Source: Aplectana chamaeleonis (lineage: Eukaryota > Nematoda > Chromadorea > Rhabditida > Cosmocercidae). Taken from it: a stretch of 64,000 nucleotides of DNA. A model generated the notes under the pieces. The model was not told the origin of the DNA. It saw nothing but the letters and a program-made list of their open reading frames with translations, and did not search any database. The first letter of the stretch is position 1, and the number at the start of each line of letters is the position of its first letter. The translations under genes and the position numbers were made by a program. This document shows positions 34,425 to 46,590 of this stretch, piece by piece. The stretch is from contig JAPDOI010000143.1 of the NCBI GenBank assembly GCA_029168955.1, positions 620,001 through 684,000 on the forward strand, written 5' to 3'.

Positions 34425-36389
34425 GACGGTTACTCACACCAAGCCAAATATAGTTAGTGGGATCATTACTTCGGTTCACAACAGGGTGACTAAGCGTCCG
34501 TGACATGCAGACGTTGTGAACTAGTGTATCATCAAATGTATCTGCCTTAAAGTGGAGTCCAATTTCGCAATGTGGAATGGGAAACGCTAACAGGGAGAGG
34601 TGAGACATCGGATAGAGACCACGATGACGGAAAAGTCTTAATTGACGTGCTTTTACGCTTTGATTCCTTTTATCGCTCTTACATTAACTGAATGTGGTGC
34701 ATATAAATAATTTGTTAGACACCTTTGTGAACCTTGAGGATGGCTTGCAATACCAAAAGGTAAAATTTTGAAATTTACAGCGTATACAATATTTGATTTA
34801 CCACTTATTTATTTATTTATCCATGTATTGACTTAATCCATTTATTGATTCATTCTTTTATTCCTTTACTTATTCATTGATTTATTTATTGAATACGCTA
34901 CGGACGCTATAGAAGTAATTGCTGCCTCGAGTATCAACTGAACTTGAACAGAATATTCTGGGAGGCTAACTCTTATACACATAAGTGGCAAGCAACGGGA
35001 TTTTTAAAAACCGCCATCAGCCAAGTGAGAAGCTCGTATGACGTTGAGCGCACTCTTGCGCTGATTTTTCTATCGGTCGACGAGAGATGACAAAATGACA
35101 AGAAGACTGCGTGGTGTAGAAACCGTTCGGTCAATTATAATCGGGGCTCTATGCTACTGTGGGCTGTGGCCTAGTGGCTGTTCAAAGCTGTGTCACCCAC
35201 GTTCGGGATCTGTCAAGATCGTGACTTTTGCAAAGGAGCAAACTCTCACTTCATCAAAGCAGACAGGAATTCTGAGCTTGTACTGGAGCAGAGGTGCATT
35301 GACGAAAATTTCAGCTAATACTCCAGCGGTCTAGGCTCGCATCCGTTTTGAAGGCAACATTGCCTGTCATCTCAGCTATCTTCACAGGTCGTAAGCTAGC
35401 ATTTGCAAGGCGCATTTGAACATACAGGGCCTGTGCGCTTAAATGCGTCAGTAGTTAAGCAGCCATCATTTCGGCAGGTACTATGGTAGCCCTGATGAAT
35501 GTAGTGGAGGTTACCGTCAGCAAACAAGATATTTTAGAGAATCAACGCCCGTTTACATTCAGAAATGCAGAAGGAGCATGAAATTGAAGAGACTATAGAA
35601 AGGTCACAGGAGCGAATGTAATTTCGCACACGCGTTATTTCTCTCTCGCCCACCTTCTTTGCGCTGTTGCCCATGCCACCTATTCTCCTCTTATGAAGTT
35701 TTCCATACTTTCGACGACGGCATACACAATTTTCGCAACTTATCCGCTAGCCACCGGCTTTAGAACATTTATCTTCAAGACCTATTCACACAATTCTGAA
35801 GGAGTAGAAACCAATAATCTAATCCAAGTTTTTTAGATCACGAAAGGTTGCGAAACTATGTCTGAAGTGAACTCTCCGGCTGTGTTGTTCAGTAGTGACC
35901 AGGAACGTGACGATAACCACTAGCATCTAATTAGTTTGTAAATTCGTCTGAAACGTTCCAAAAATTTATTGAGAAATCAACTCTCAGCAACACCGCACTC
36001 CGTAGCAACCATTTTTTCTCTGCTTTCGTTATCTGTTGCACTATGTATTGGACTCGGGTAGATATGTTTATATTTATTCTGCACTCATAGTGCACAATCG
36101 ACATAGGAAAAACATCAAAAGAAACAGTTGAGTACCGGCTCAACCACAAATTAAGAGAATCTCGGAACAATCAGTGAGCAAACTTTCCGCAACTACCCGA
36201 GGCTATTCTAGGGCAGGCCAACGCTGATTGTTCCTTGATCAGATAGTATACAGGTTTTCCAAAATTGGTTTCCAAGCTAACAGACAAGGATTCGAAACGC
36301 TGGATTGGCGGTAAGAAGTTAAGCGCAAGCTCATGCTCGATAAAAGTGCGATGTTGCGTTAGCCGCGGGACATCATTTTAGGTTCTCTC
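34425..36389. other. 2.0 kb without recognised genes
   Basis: The segment includes a TTTATTTATTTAT-rich stretch (34,803-34,895). A sequence resembling a tRNA A box (TGGCCTAGTGG, 35,167-35,177) is followed by GTTCGGGATC, but the spacing and fold do not support a tRNA. Nothing else was recognised. Confidence 0.4.
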
Positions 36390-36520
36390 AAATATGGATT
36401 CCGTTTTCGACTTGGTCTGACCCATGGACCAAGCGGATGGCCGCGCGTTCTTGGCGGCCTCACTGGAGAATGGGGTTTCGATTCGCGCGGGGAGATCTAC
36501 CGTAGCGGCCCGCTCCAATC
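36390..36520 (-). repeat. Dispersed repeat, copy 2
   Basis: The inverse of 31,650-31,785: CCGTTTTCGACTTGGTCTGAC, then TGGCGGCCTCACTGGAGAATGGG, then TTTCGATTCGCGCGGGG. The divergence level suggests an old duplication. Confidence 0.5.
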
Positions 36521-36765
36521 ATGATACTAGAACTACTACGCGAACTCTACACTACCACTCATAGGACTGGGTAAAAAAGTACGCGAGGGTGTGTTTCCGA
36601 TTATTTAGGGTCCTTTTTGATAACTCCTTCAAAATCAAGTTTTTCTGGGTCTGAAAAGTTATTGAAGATCGAGGAGTGAAGAGCTACTAAACAATGTAAT
36701 GCTTGTCAGGGCTTACAGTTGAATAGAAAAGGTTTTAGATATCATTTTCATTGTGTTATGCAGTA

Positions 36766-36951
36766 CACATGCTGTCGTTCTGTGGGCCGACTGCGGACTA
36801 CGGCTATTGCATCATGCGACACGTGTCAATCGTACAGGGATCTCTTGGTCCGGCACGATTCACCTTTCTCCCAGCACGATTATCACGTGTCGCATGATGC
36901 AACTCCGCAATTGCGGACCGGAACTTAGCTCGGAGAACGATAGCAGCGCAG
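36766..36951. mobile_element. Family F MITE (TA-flanked, ~186 bp)
   Basis: The ends CACATGCTGTCGTTCTGTGGGCC and GGAGAACGATAGCAGCGCAG are imperfect inverts, with TA on both sides. The core words TTGCATCATGCGACACGTG and CGATTATCACGTGTCGCATGATGCAA are shared with the copies at 59,216 and 61,175. Confidence 0.65.
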
Positions 36952-36953
36952 TA

Positions 36954-38027
36954 CCTTCGCGTACTGTAGCTCTACACTGTATGACACACTGCAAATTTTT
37001 CCCAAACATTCTTCGATCAAACTGCTTATAATCACAACTTCGTTGGATAACTCATTTAAAGATGATCTTAGATAACTTTTTAGATTCAAAAGCATTCAGT
37101 TCAAAAGAACTCATTGGAAAAGAAGGCTCAAGACACGGTAAGGCGTCCTCGCGCGCCCTCTGACTAATTCTTATGAGCGAAATTATAGTGCTGACGCAGT
37201 CATTTCTCAAAAACTCATATCGCAGCCCTTGTCATTACACAGTATTTGAAGACAATGTTGTCGCAAGAACCTCGGATCAGTGCTCGCAAGCCGCTACCCG
37301 CAATACGACAAATCCTCGCTATTAGCGTGGCTGGAAATCGAGATGGTTCTCCAGCTCCTCTTATCAACTTACCATGATGTCGCCATAACCCTCCGACACT
37401 CCTTCCAAGTGCTCGTTGACGACGAAAGTGTACATACCTACAGGATCGTCTTAACCACTATTTTCACCGACACCATGCATTGCTGTGGGCACAAGTGCGA
37501 TGGTCAAAAATTTCAGAATCTTTTGGGTCAATGGTATACTTTGTCGCTTTCACAAGCGACAGTCGTGACATTCAGCACAAATCGTGGCGGGGCCAGCATC
37601 GGAGCAACAGCACTGGTCGGCGTAGGAACAATTGTCGCGTGTCCGTCACAGCGACGTGTCGCGGAAGGCTGGCATACTGCAAATGTGCCGATGCTAGTCG
37701 TTGCCGCTGCGCTACGCACTGCGACAGCTACAGATTTAAAGGAAGATAGGCAGTCGCTGTCGCTGAGCAGAGCGACGCGACCACGTGTCGCTAAAGCATG
37801 CCACTGGCCTAGGAAAGGATTCGCGATCACCTTCCAGGAACGGCTTCAAAATGTCTAAACAGCATTCGCTGGGGTAAAATACTTTGTGTACTAGTCTAAC
37901 AGTCCGATCGTTTTCAGTGGTCTTGATGACAATTAGAACTTTACAGCCTACCCTCCTAAACCTAACTTGCCACTGTTCAATGTAATGTACTCGTGACTAC
38001 CTCTGCTATCAACTATTCACCTCTGCT
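36954..38027. other. Segment with a GTCGC-rich inverted-repeat remnant
   Basis: TGGTATACTTTGTCGCT at ~37,532 and AGCGACACGTGGTC-type sequence ending GCATGCCA at ~37,804 (read inverted) look like degraded TIRs of a GTCGC-rich MITE. The 192-codon frame at 37,280-37,858 overlaps it and has no recognisable content, so it is not called as a gene. Confidence 0.4.
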
Positions 38028-38470
38028 ATGGCAGCTGTGGGGCCAAGCGCAACTCTAACGTTGAAAAAACTAAGAAAAATGAGCTCGGAACGGTCCCCTA
38101 CGGCCCCAAAGTTGCACACCCGTCAGCTCGTCACACCCCAGATGCGCTTTCCACACCCACCGACGTGAACAAATGAAACCTCGAGATTGTGAGATGAGCG
38201 ATGGTTTCCGATCAATAGCCCCGCTCTTCCCTTCAATCCCAACATCTCTCTTTACTCAGGTCAGCTCGCATAAATCGGCTGCAACAGACGGAAGTTATAA
38301 GCCTCGGACAACTCGTCCATCATGCTTCCTTAGCTCAATTTTTGAGGGGCCATAACTCTGTTTCTAGAAGGTCTTGTACGATTCCAAAAACATCATTGGA
38401 ATCAGCATGGGACCGTCTTTAAGATAGGCGGGAAAGCAGAAAAACGATTCTTATCGTGAACAGTGCCTTT
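38028..38470. mobile_element. Family A MITE, inverted orientation, left end unclear
   Basis: The right end TTATCGTGAACAGTGCCTTTAA is clear. The interior is the reverse complement of family A (GATGAGCGATGGTTTCCGATC, GGCTGCAACAGACGGAAGTTA). Confidence 0.65.
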
Positions 38471-38505
38471 AAGTGAGACCAGAAATGAGTTTTAGCACTG
38501 ACCTT

Positions 38506-38573
38506 GGGAGTGTTGTCAATAGTATCATGGGAGTGTTGGTAATAGTATTATAGGAGTGTTGGTAATGGTATTC
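38506..38573. repeat. Three-unit minisatellite
   Basis: About 23-bp units GGGAGTGTTGTCAATAGTAT, GGGAGTGTTGGTAATAGTAT and AGGAGTGTTGGTAATGGTAT in tandem. Confidence 0.8.
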
Positions 38574-38938
38574 CCAACAGCGCCACAATATAGGCATTCA
38601 GTGATATTGCGTTTGAGGATCAAGCCTTCGCTGATTTTTAGTAAGGGGTTAGAACCCTCTGTGGGCGTAATTTTGACGTCTGTGAAAAATTTTTAAACTC
38701 TGCTCCCAATATCGGACCAGATCGGATGCCTGTTGCTGCACAGCTATTACTGGAACACCTAACAAATGTCCTGCACAGGTCTCAGTCGTGACGAAGCATC
38801 AGTGAAATCCAAAGAATTTATTCCTTTTTTTAAGTGAGAAAACCATGCGTAAAACAACATTTGTCGAAAATAGGCAGGAGCAAATAGCGAAGATGCAATA
38901 CTGCATTAAACGTTAAATGTGGTGTTAAAGGCAGGGTT

Positions 38939-39372
38939 CTCGATGAAATCGGTTGTTGTGCTATCGCCATGAAATGGTAGCTCTGACCATCGCAAAAGTG
39001 AAAATAAATAAAAAATTGGAGAAAAAAACGTTCAGGAACAGGTAACGGCTTGGTGTCCTCCCGCCCCCAATTTTCGAGATTTGTGTAAAAGCCTATTTTG
39101 TCAACTTTTATTTTGCTTCTAAAGTAATTTCTGAGCATTTCTGGACACTACTGACTACTTTGACAGCAAAATAATGGGCGGATAAGCAGGCATTAATGAA
39201 AATCTCGTTAATTAGGGGGCCGGCCGACACCGGTAATTAGCCGTTATACTTTGTTTTTGAGCGTGTTTCCCGCAAATTTCCGGGTTTTTTCACTTATTTT
39301 TACTTTTGTGATGACCAAATCTACATTCTCATGAAGAGAGCTCAAAAGTTGTTTTTATAGCGAACCCTGCCT
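38939..39372. mobile_element. TTAA-type MITE (AGGCAGGGTTCTCGATG terminus)
   Basis: It starts AGGCAGGGTTCTCGATGAAA after TTAA (38,935-38,938) and ends TATAGCGAACCCTGCCT before TTAA (39,373-39,376). It is 434 bp. Its termini follow the family A plan with variant bases. Confidence 0.7.
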
Positions 39373-39627
39373 TTAAATATGAAAAATTGGATAATATGAC
39401 TTTGACCATTAGCAACATGAGCACTGAACGGAGCAGTATCTATTTACGAGTCTCTCAAATTTCAAATTTATTACATGTGATACACATGTAAAACGTAGCA
39501 AAACAAAATAGCAATGAGAAGAGAGTAAAAAAACATGGTAGACGCACAACTAAAAAGGGAGCGATGGAATTTCAAAGCCATATTCAACAAGGAAAACCTA
39601 AAAGCCACGGAAAACGAATGAATAACC

Positions 39628-40952
39628 CTAGTGTAGGTAACAAGAGAGCTGTTTTTTGAAAATGGCAAGACTGTCCGAAATTTGTGTAGCCCTGCTCATC
39701 CTTGCGTACTCCGAACCAGCTCGACAAGTGAAAAAGCCGCGCCTTATCGAATTTCGAGGCTGATGAAAAACAATTTTGAACCGCTCACCTCTCGTTCTGG
39801 AGAATGCTAACTCGAAAAAATTTCTTCTTTCCAGACCAATTTTCTGATTAAGAATGTTATATACCATAACTAGATCACTTTTCCTACGCCTAAGGTCTAA
39901 CGTTTCCAGATTAAGAATTCTGTTTCTTATTAGCCAACGTGGGATACTCCCGTACGTGATTCCTAACGAGCGAATTAACAACTTTCTGGTAAAACTATTC
40001 TGTATCTTTTCCAGTTTGGTGACCATGGTCTTCTTATTTGGGAAGTAAATGCAAGTTCCGTATTCCAGAATTGAACGAACGTACATTTTATACGCTTTAA
40101 TGAGGAGAATCGGATTTTTAGTCTTGAGGGATTTGAACAAAAGGAAAAGTCGGTGTTCTGCTTTAGCTTGTATACTTCTTAAATGCTGATCGAACGTGAG
40201 TTTGGAATCGATTACAAAACCTAGGTCTTTGACTAAATCAGCCGAACTAAGTGTGGTGTCATTTAGACTATACCTTGCCTCAGTATTCGAAGCACCTAAA
40301 TGCAGAACCTTTGTTTCCTCAGCGGAAAGTGGGAGCATGTTGTTGTGAGACCAGTTAGCAACAGTATCAATAGCAAGTTGGATGCGTGAAGCGTTTGAGG
40401 TCCCTACCGTATCATAAACTTTCAAATCATCGGCAAACATTTTACATTTCACACCTAGCTCGTCAATGGCCCCAGGGAGGTCAAACGAGTATACATTAAA
40501 AAGGAGGGGGGATAGACAGCTCCCTCCGGGAACACCGCTCGGAGCCTTTTTGACCGAGGACAGTGTCCCCTTCACATTCACTTGGAACGTGCGGTCACTT
40601 AAGAACTTTTCAATCCATTTTATGATAGTGGGGTGAACACCAACGAGCACCAATTTATTGAGGAGGTTGTGGTGAACGACCTTATCAAGAGCTTTTTCGA
40701 ATTTAAAGTATACCACATCAACGCCTTTCTTCTCGTCTAAATCTAGGGTCCAGTCATTCAGAGATTCTAGCAAAAGAGTTGTAGTAGATTTGCCTTTTCT
40801 AAAACCATGCTGTTGTTCAGACAAAATGTTTCTAGAGTCGAGGTAAGTTACCAGCGATTTCTTAATTATTTTCTCGAATAATCTGCAGAAAATTGATGTT
40901 ATACTGATTGGCCTATAGCTATTAGGATCATCGTACGGGGGTTCCTTCTTGA
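39628..40952 (-). pseudogene. LINE reverse transcriptase core
   Basis: A ~440-codon open frame. SYRPISITSIFCRLFEKII (fingers), EQQHGFRKGKSTTTLLLE, YFKFEKALDKV (motif A), GVPGGSCLSPLLFNVYSFDL (motif B), CKMFADDLKVY (motif C), then SADLVKDLGFVIDSKLTFD and the thumb and C-terminal region SILEYGTCIYFP to TQISDSLAIFKKQLSCYLH. Motif A normally reads DFSKAFD; here the metal-binding Asp is Lys and other positions have changed, so the enzyme would be inactive despite the open frame. The upstream part is cut off by the family B MITE. Confidence 0.85.
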
Positions 40953-41408
40953 AGGCACAGGACACCCAGAAAATAAATTCTGAGATTTTATGCTTATATT
41001 GGAGAGAGTCACACGCTGATCACAGTGGTGTCTCCGAAATCGTCCAAGATCCCCTTTGAACAGAGTTGTGGCTCTTCAAAGATGCCTAGACTTTGAAGGT
41101 GAAAAATTGGTGGACGAGTTGTCTCAGGCATGTATTTCTCTTCATTCGCAATCGTTGCGTGAGAGAAAGCCAGGATAAGGAGACAGTCCGGTAATGGACT
41201 GAAGAACGACGACTTATTGGAATTCATCCATCCATCGAGCAGCTATGGAGTTCGAAAATCTGTTAGGGGTTCGGGCCTGTGGTGGTCGCTTATATCTCGC
41301 TCATTTGGAGGGATTGAGGACTCGCATTTGTCATGTGGTATGCAGGAGGGATCTTCGACTTAATTACATGTGAATCTCAAAATTCATATCTGAGGGTGTA
41401 CTGTGCCT
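40953..41408. mobile_element. Family B MITE inserted in LINE ORF2
   Basis: It starts AGGCACAGGACACCCAG and ends GGGTGTACTGTGCCT, with TTAA following (41,409-41,412) and CTTG preceding. At 456 bp it separates two halves of one RT frame. Confidence 0.8.
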
Positions 41409-41412
41409 TTAA

Positions 41413-41702
41413 GTGGAATCACATAGGCGTGTCGCCTCTTCCGAGGCACAATAGAGCGAGAAAAATCTGATTGAAAAGAAACTCCAACGGTCTAGCAATA
41501 TTGCTAGCAACTTTTTTAATGCATGGGAACGGCAACTCATCTGGAGATTTGGATGTACTGCTCGGCCACTTCGAGAGGACTTCAAATATTTGATGGCTAT
41601 CGAACACTACCAAATCCTGCATCGCAGGGCGGTAATCGCTATTGATTGAAAAATTGTTGGTGTCAGAGGTTGGGGCATGGGTCTGTATTGGTTGAAAAAT
41701 TG
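41413..41702 (-). pseudogene. LINE ORF2 segment between the gypsy and MITE insertions
   Basis: NNFSINSDYRPAMQDLVV, then KSPDELPFPCIKKVASNIA and PLEFLFNQIF, the usual start of the non-LTR RT domain (SPDGIP.. motif). It continues the frame that ends at 49,864 (LLAQNFEKVFVGNEITN) and is continued at 40,952. Confidence 0.8.
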
Positions 41703-41737
41703 TTGGTGTCAGAGGTTGGGGCATGGGTCTGCTGATC
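41646..41737. repeat. 46-bp tandem duplication across the LTR/LINE junction
   Basis: TTGAAAAATTGTTGG followed by the first 25 bases of the LTR (TGTCAGAGGTTGGGGCATGG and on) occurs twice in a row, the second time continuing into the full LTR. The junction itself was therefore duplicated after insertion. Confidence 0.85.
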
Positions 41738-42493
41738 TGGGCATGTGCCGTTGACGCCCATCATGCCCAGGTCAGTCCCCGATGCCTGTGACTCACCGTC
41801 ACAGTTGTGTGGCATAAGTGGGGTGCTATTGTTGGCTGCACATTCCATGCCTTCACCTGGAAATATCGTGTGTGTGTGTGGTAATCGACCTCAACTGAAA
41901 TCTTTGGCAGATCTACGCGGTGTGACTCAGAACACTGTCTTATCACAAAGTTTATCTAGTGTTGAGAACAACTTGTGATAGGACTGTGAACTCTGCCTAG
42001 GATAGCTGTAGCACTAAAGCGAAGGAGGACAGATGCGCGCTCCTTGGCTCTTCGCCCACACCGGGTGACGCCTACAATGAATCGCGCGCAATACAGATAT
42101 TGCCTCACCGGTTATGATTCGTCGGCTGACGACTCCGGGCTTGCGCGTCTGTCGACGCCTTGAGTAGCAGTAGCTATGGATGACGTCGATCACGTTCGAT
42201 CGACCGGGATCCTTGGGAAGTGACTCAGACCGAGCTTGTTCGATCCGGCTGGTCGGCTGGCTTCAGAGGTAGGAGACCACTCGGGGTCTGCAGGCGATCA
42301 CACTGACCGAGTAGGGTTGGAATGCCCTGCTTATATATGATTTGATATGGATTTCACCATGCGGTATCACTGATACCTCATACCTCCCTTCGCTCTCATA
42401 CTACAGCATTCCCAACAGGTCAATACGAGTTCACAACCCTCTTTATACATAAAATAAACACAAAACACAATCAAACACCAACATATCATGACA
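41707..42493 (-). repeat. 3' LTR
   Basis: 787 bp, TGTC...GACA. It differs from the 5' LTR at about 21 positions plus a (GT) repeat length change near 41,868. Confidence 0.92.
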
Positions 42494-43385
42494 CGTCCCC
42501 CGTCCGCACAAGGCTGTTCCACTCAGCCGATTACTGGTGGTAGCCGTAGTGTTTATTGGGGAACCTGCCACGATTGTACGGTTCAGGTCTTCTTCCAAAT
42601 CCTCTACCATGTCGTCTTTCAGGTATCGCGTGTCTTCGGCGTTCAGGCATTTTGTCTTCATTGTCCCGATCATCCAGTGATTGATCGTCTCCTCTTTGTG
42701 TATTTGTCTTATTGGACGTCTTCTGAATGCCTCTTCGAGCTCATCGGTGCGAGTGTACGGAATGAGCGACAAATGGAGTCCATAGTGGCAGACCAAGGCG
42801 TTTAGAAAACGCTTTGCAGCCGACGGAGTATAGGAGAGTTGTTTTGGGAAGTTTTGGACACGCAGCATTTCATACGGCGTTCCTGGTAGAGTCTCGGTTG
42901 TGCGGAATGGCAACAAGTTGACAATCCGACTCTTAAGTGACGGGCGCTGCATTACCGTCTCGTTGACTAGGTCTCGTATTAGATCAACGCCGGCACCCCA
43001 TTCTGACGTTTCTCTCGGACTTGGGAAGAGAAAAAGATCCGATCCTTCCGAAATGCATTGTAGGATAGCCAACCATGGGGTATACCAATCGTCTATCGAG
43101 GCCTCATAGGAGGGCGAAAAAAGGACGATGGCCGATAACTCTGCACGGAACCAGTCTCTTTGCACGTCTCTCGGGGATGTGTAGGCGTGGAAATCTGCCA
43201 GTCTTTTGTAAACCCTTTGGTGCAGTCTTCGAAACCTGCGGGTAGGAGCACCAGAGTTGGTTTATGACCAAGGCTGAGCCATCGTTCCGATGACCAGGGC
43301 TGCATAAGTGCTCGATCTCGCAAAGCCTTTTCCATGATACGGGACAGGTTGAATGGCTCCTCAGAATGTCGCGGTGGGTGATCTT
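42443..43385 (-). pseudogene. Gypsy element downstream ORF (ORF3) of unknown function
   Basis: Two overlapping frames form one protein-like sequence. The first part has LSRIMEKALRDRALMQPW and SLGHKPTLVLLPAGFED. After a frameshift near 43,160 it continues QRDWFRAELSAIVLFSPSYE, LFPSPRETSEWGAGVDLIRD and RFLNALVCHYGLHLSLIPY. The stop lies ~50 bases inside the 3' LTR. It follows integrase, where envelope-like or accessory genes sit in some LTR elements, but no signal peptide or membrane anchor was seen. No known domain was recognised. It resembles a soluble globular protein. Confidence 0.5.
42494..42507 (-). promoter_or_regulatory. Polypurine tract
   Basis: On the minus strand GCGGACGGGGGACG directly precedes the 3' LTR, as expected for the plus-strand primer. 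It is not a pure purine run (C interruptions). Confidence 0.55.
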
Positions 43386-43859
43386 CATATTCATTTCACA
43401 GCGTTGATCGGGTGAAACCACCGATATGCATGAAAGCATTTTTAAAATACGAATACGCGACAGCCAATCCGCTCGGTGAAATGGTATCATACGACTGGTC
43501 CAGCAACAGATCGCGTTTCCAAGCGTGTGGGATGTGCGTCTGCATCATTATTGTGGCAGCGCGTCCAAGTTGGTAAGGTGTCTGTGGGATCCATTCCGGT
43601 ATGGGAACGTTCGGAATGACTGTCGACCATGGCTGAGGTTCCGCGCACCGCGATTCCTGGCCTTGATGATGGAAGACTCCAGAGCAACGGAAATCGACAT
43701 GTGAAGTTTCCGTCTCGCTTGAACGACGATCGCTGAAAGAAATAGTATAACATTTCAAAGTTTCAGCCCTTAGTTTCGGTTTTACTATAGGTGCAGACAC
43801 TTTCGCATTTGTTCTGTTACGTTTAGGACGCCCACGGCGCCCTCTAGTAGTGTTGCCTA

Positions 43860-44810
43860 AGACTGGAGAGTTGTCGATCCCTGGTGGTATCTTGATTAAA
43901 TGATCGAATTGCACTTGTACTGGCTCTTCATCTTCCCCGATGAGAGTGATAAGTGCCGAATTAGCTTTCAGCACCCGGTACGGACCCCTCCAGTCAACCG
44001 TTGACTTGGGATGCGATGATTTTCATTTTCTGCGGGTACTTTCATATATACTCGATCACCGATTCGAAAGATTTGTGATTTGAACGTTTTCCATCGCTTA
44101 TCGTATGTGGCTTTCATCGACGATCGATATGCCTCCGAATGCTCGATTATACATTCTCGGGCCAACTTCAATCCACTTAGGAATTCAGTTTTGTAGCTAT
44201 CGTAGTCCACAATGTTTGATGATAGGTGCTCTCGCGGAATCACTGCGGATGGATAGTGTGGGTCGCGTCCGTATACCAGAAAATGAGGACTCTCCGCTGT
44301 GGCTGAGTGAGGCGATGCGTTATACGCAAAGACGACGGCTGGAAGGATCCGATCCCACTCGGCCGCAACCGCAGTCTTTTTCTTCAACATGCGCACGATC
44401 GTACCGTTAGCCCGCTCCGTCAATCCATTTTCGCGGGGACAGTAGCCCTTAGTGAACTCTTGTTCGATTTTTAGTATATCGCATAACGCCGTGACGATTG
44501 CATTCTCAAACTCCCCTCCTCGATCGGAGAGAATACATTCGGGCCGTCTTCCTTCAGCACATACCCAGTCACTGAAAATGACCTCAGCAATCGTCTCGCT
44601 CTCTTATCCGGTACCGGAAATGCACCGAGATACTTCGTGAATTGATCTACCACGGTTACAATGTAACGGTTTCCGCGCGTTGTGAGCCCCGTCTCCAACA
44701 CATCCACTCCGATAATCTCGAAGGGGCGTCGAAAACACCTGGGTCTCAATGGCGGAATGTTTGGCGCTTTTGGATTCGTCAAAAAAAGATCGTTGGCATT
44801 GTCCACACCA
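43860..44810 (-). pseudogene. Gypsy integrase
   Basis: The core reads FEIIGVDVLETG (first catalytic Asp) and IVTVVDQFTKYLGAFPVPDK. After a frameshift near 44,610 it reads ILSDRGGEFENAI (second Asp), then GYCPRENGLTERANG (catalytic Glu), VFAYNASPHSATAESPHFLV and IGDRVYMKVP. After another shift near 43,985 it ends with WRGPYRVLKANSALITLIG and FDHLIKIPPG, the GPY/F-type tail. The zinc-binding HHCC part lies in the preceding frame (EHHSGVLGGHF ... CGQCQ). At least three frame breaks. Confidence 0.85.
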
Positions 44811-46590
44811 CGCCCTTAAATCTGCCTTCATTCCGGGCCACAACAAACTTTTCCGGAGTTGTTCATACATTTTGTTGGCATTGAAGTGTCCGCCTAGGAC
44901 TCCACTGTGATGTTCGGTGAAGATTTGGTGTCTCCTTGGTTCTGGTACAACAGGAACTGAGGAACCATCTTCCCTGAGGAGCTTCAGCTGGTCATTCTCG
45001 AGACGAAAATCGCTCGTACCGAGTAACTTTTGGTGTCGTGGAAGTTTGACTTCTCTGTCAACACCCTGCTGAACAGCATCGATCACAGGACGCCAGTCCC
45101 TGTCAGACTTTAGCTCTTCCAGCCAATTTGTCCTTTGTATAGCACATACGACTTTTTCATCCTCCCTATGGGTAGGGGGTACGTCTTGATTCAGGTCGAC
45201 GATTCCTCGTGATAAGGCATCGGCTACTCGATTCGCGACACCTTTTACATGTTCAATCGTAAGCTGGTATCGCTGAATTTCCATCGCCCATCGTGAAATA
45301 CGCGGAGATACATTGGTGCGTTTGAACAAAGATGTGAGCGATGCATGATCGGTTCTTATTAGGGTATGCACGCCGTAGATGAAATAGTGAAACTTTTTTA
45401 AAGCAAAAACTATCGCAAGTCCCTCTTGATCAGTCACATGATAATTCCGTTCAGCACTAGAGAGTGGCTTGGAGGCAAAGTACACGGGATGTAGAAACCC
45501 GTCTTCCTGCTCCTGAGCCAGTACTGCACCTACACCAACACGACTAGCATCTGTGTAGATTATGAAAGGCCGTATACCACAGCGCGCCTTCTCAATATCA
45601 GGTTGTGCGAGTACTGGAGCCTGTACCATCAACCTTTTCAGCGCATCGAATGCCCTCTGTTCTTCTTTTCCCCATTCAAACTTGACGTTGGGGCTTGTCC
45701 ACGCATGCAGCGGCTTTGCTGTCGCAGCAAACCTTAACACGAATTTCCTGTGATAGCCCGCGAGGCCTAGGAACGTCCGAAGCTCGGCTATATTCGTTGG
45801 ACGCGGAAAATTCACAATCTTGTCGACCTTATCCGGGTCCGGGCCTATGCCTTCTGCTCCTATTACGTGTCCCAGAAAGAACAGTTGTGTTTCAAGCAAA
45901 CGACATTTTTGCGGCTTGACTTTCAGATTTTCGCGACGGAATGCCCGAAACACTTTCCTCAGGACCTCGTAGTGCCGCTCAATCGTATCCGTTGCTATTA
46001 GTATATCATCTATATAAACGGAAACTTCTTTACCGATCACCCCATCCAGGACTTTTTCCATCAGTCGCTGAAATACTGAAGGCGCTGTAGTCAAGCCAAA
46101 GGGGAGCACGCGGAATTGAAATTGACCGGAAGTCGTTGTGAACGCCCTGACTTCCTTTGCCGCATCAGACAATGGTATTTGCCAGTATCCGCTAGCCAAG
46201 TCGAGTGACGTAAAAAATCGTTTGCCTTTCAGATTCTGGAGCGTGATATCGATAGCAGGGAGCGGATAGGAGTCCTTTTTCACCAACTTATTAACCTCCC
46301 TGTAATCCACACATAGACGGATTGTGCCATCCTTTTTCGCTACCAAAACAATTGGAGATGCTCATGGGGACGCACTTTCCTCTATGATCTGCCGCTTTTC
46401 CAAATCTTTCAACATGTCCTCGACTTGCACTCCTAATGCATATGGTACCGGGCGAATCTTTTTCCGTACCGGGGAATTGCCCTGTACATCGATGTCGTAA
46501 CTTATGAGGTGCGTTTGGGTAAGCTCAACATCAGAAACGGCGAACACGCTGCTGTACTGGCTTATCAGATCTCTGAACTGTCCTGGGATC
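44790..46590 (-). pseudogene. Gypsy reverse transcriptase and RNase H
   Basis: From SVFAVSDVELTQTHLISYD through VRKKIRPVPYALG, an in-frame TGA at 46,361-46,359 (in SP-stop-ASPIVLVAKKDG, where Trp is usual), then a 580-codon open frame. RT motifs: SLDLASGYWQ, LPFGLTTAPSVFQ and YIDDILIAT (residues ~111-114 of that frame). RNase H: YTDAS (D266), DQEGLA (E308), RTDHASL (D333), VADALSR (D376), all catalytic acids present. The frame then reads the integrase zinc finger before a frameshift. One nonsense change is the only visible defect in RT/RNase H. Confidence 0.92.

Noticed and set aside
35160..35235. tRNA-like A box TGGCCTAGTGG followed by GTTCGGGATC
   Set aside because: The box spacing is too short for a tRNA and no acceptor or anticodon stem could be formed.
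37280..37858. 192-codon open frame
   Set aside because: It overlaps a GTCGC-rich inverted-repeat remnant, has no recognisable motif and no splice or start context.
42443..43165. Envelope gene in the gypsy element
   Set aside because: No signal peptide, cleavage motif or transmembrane segment is visible in the 3' ORF.
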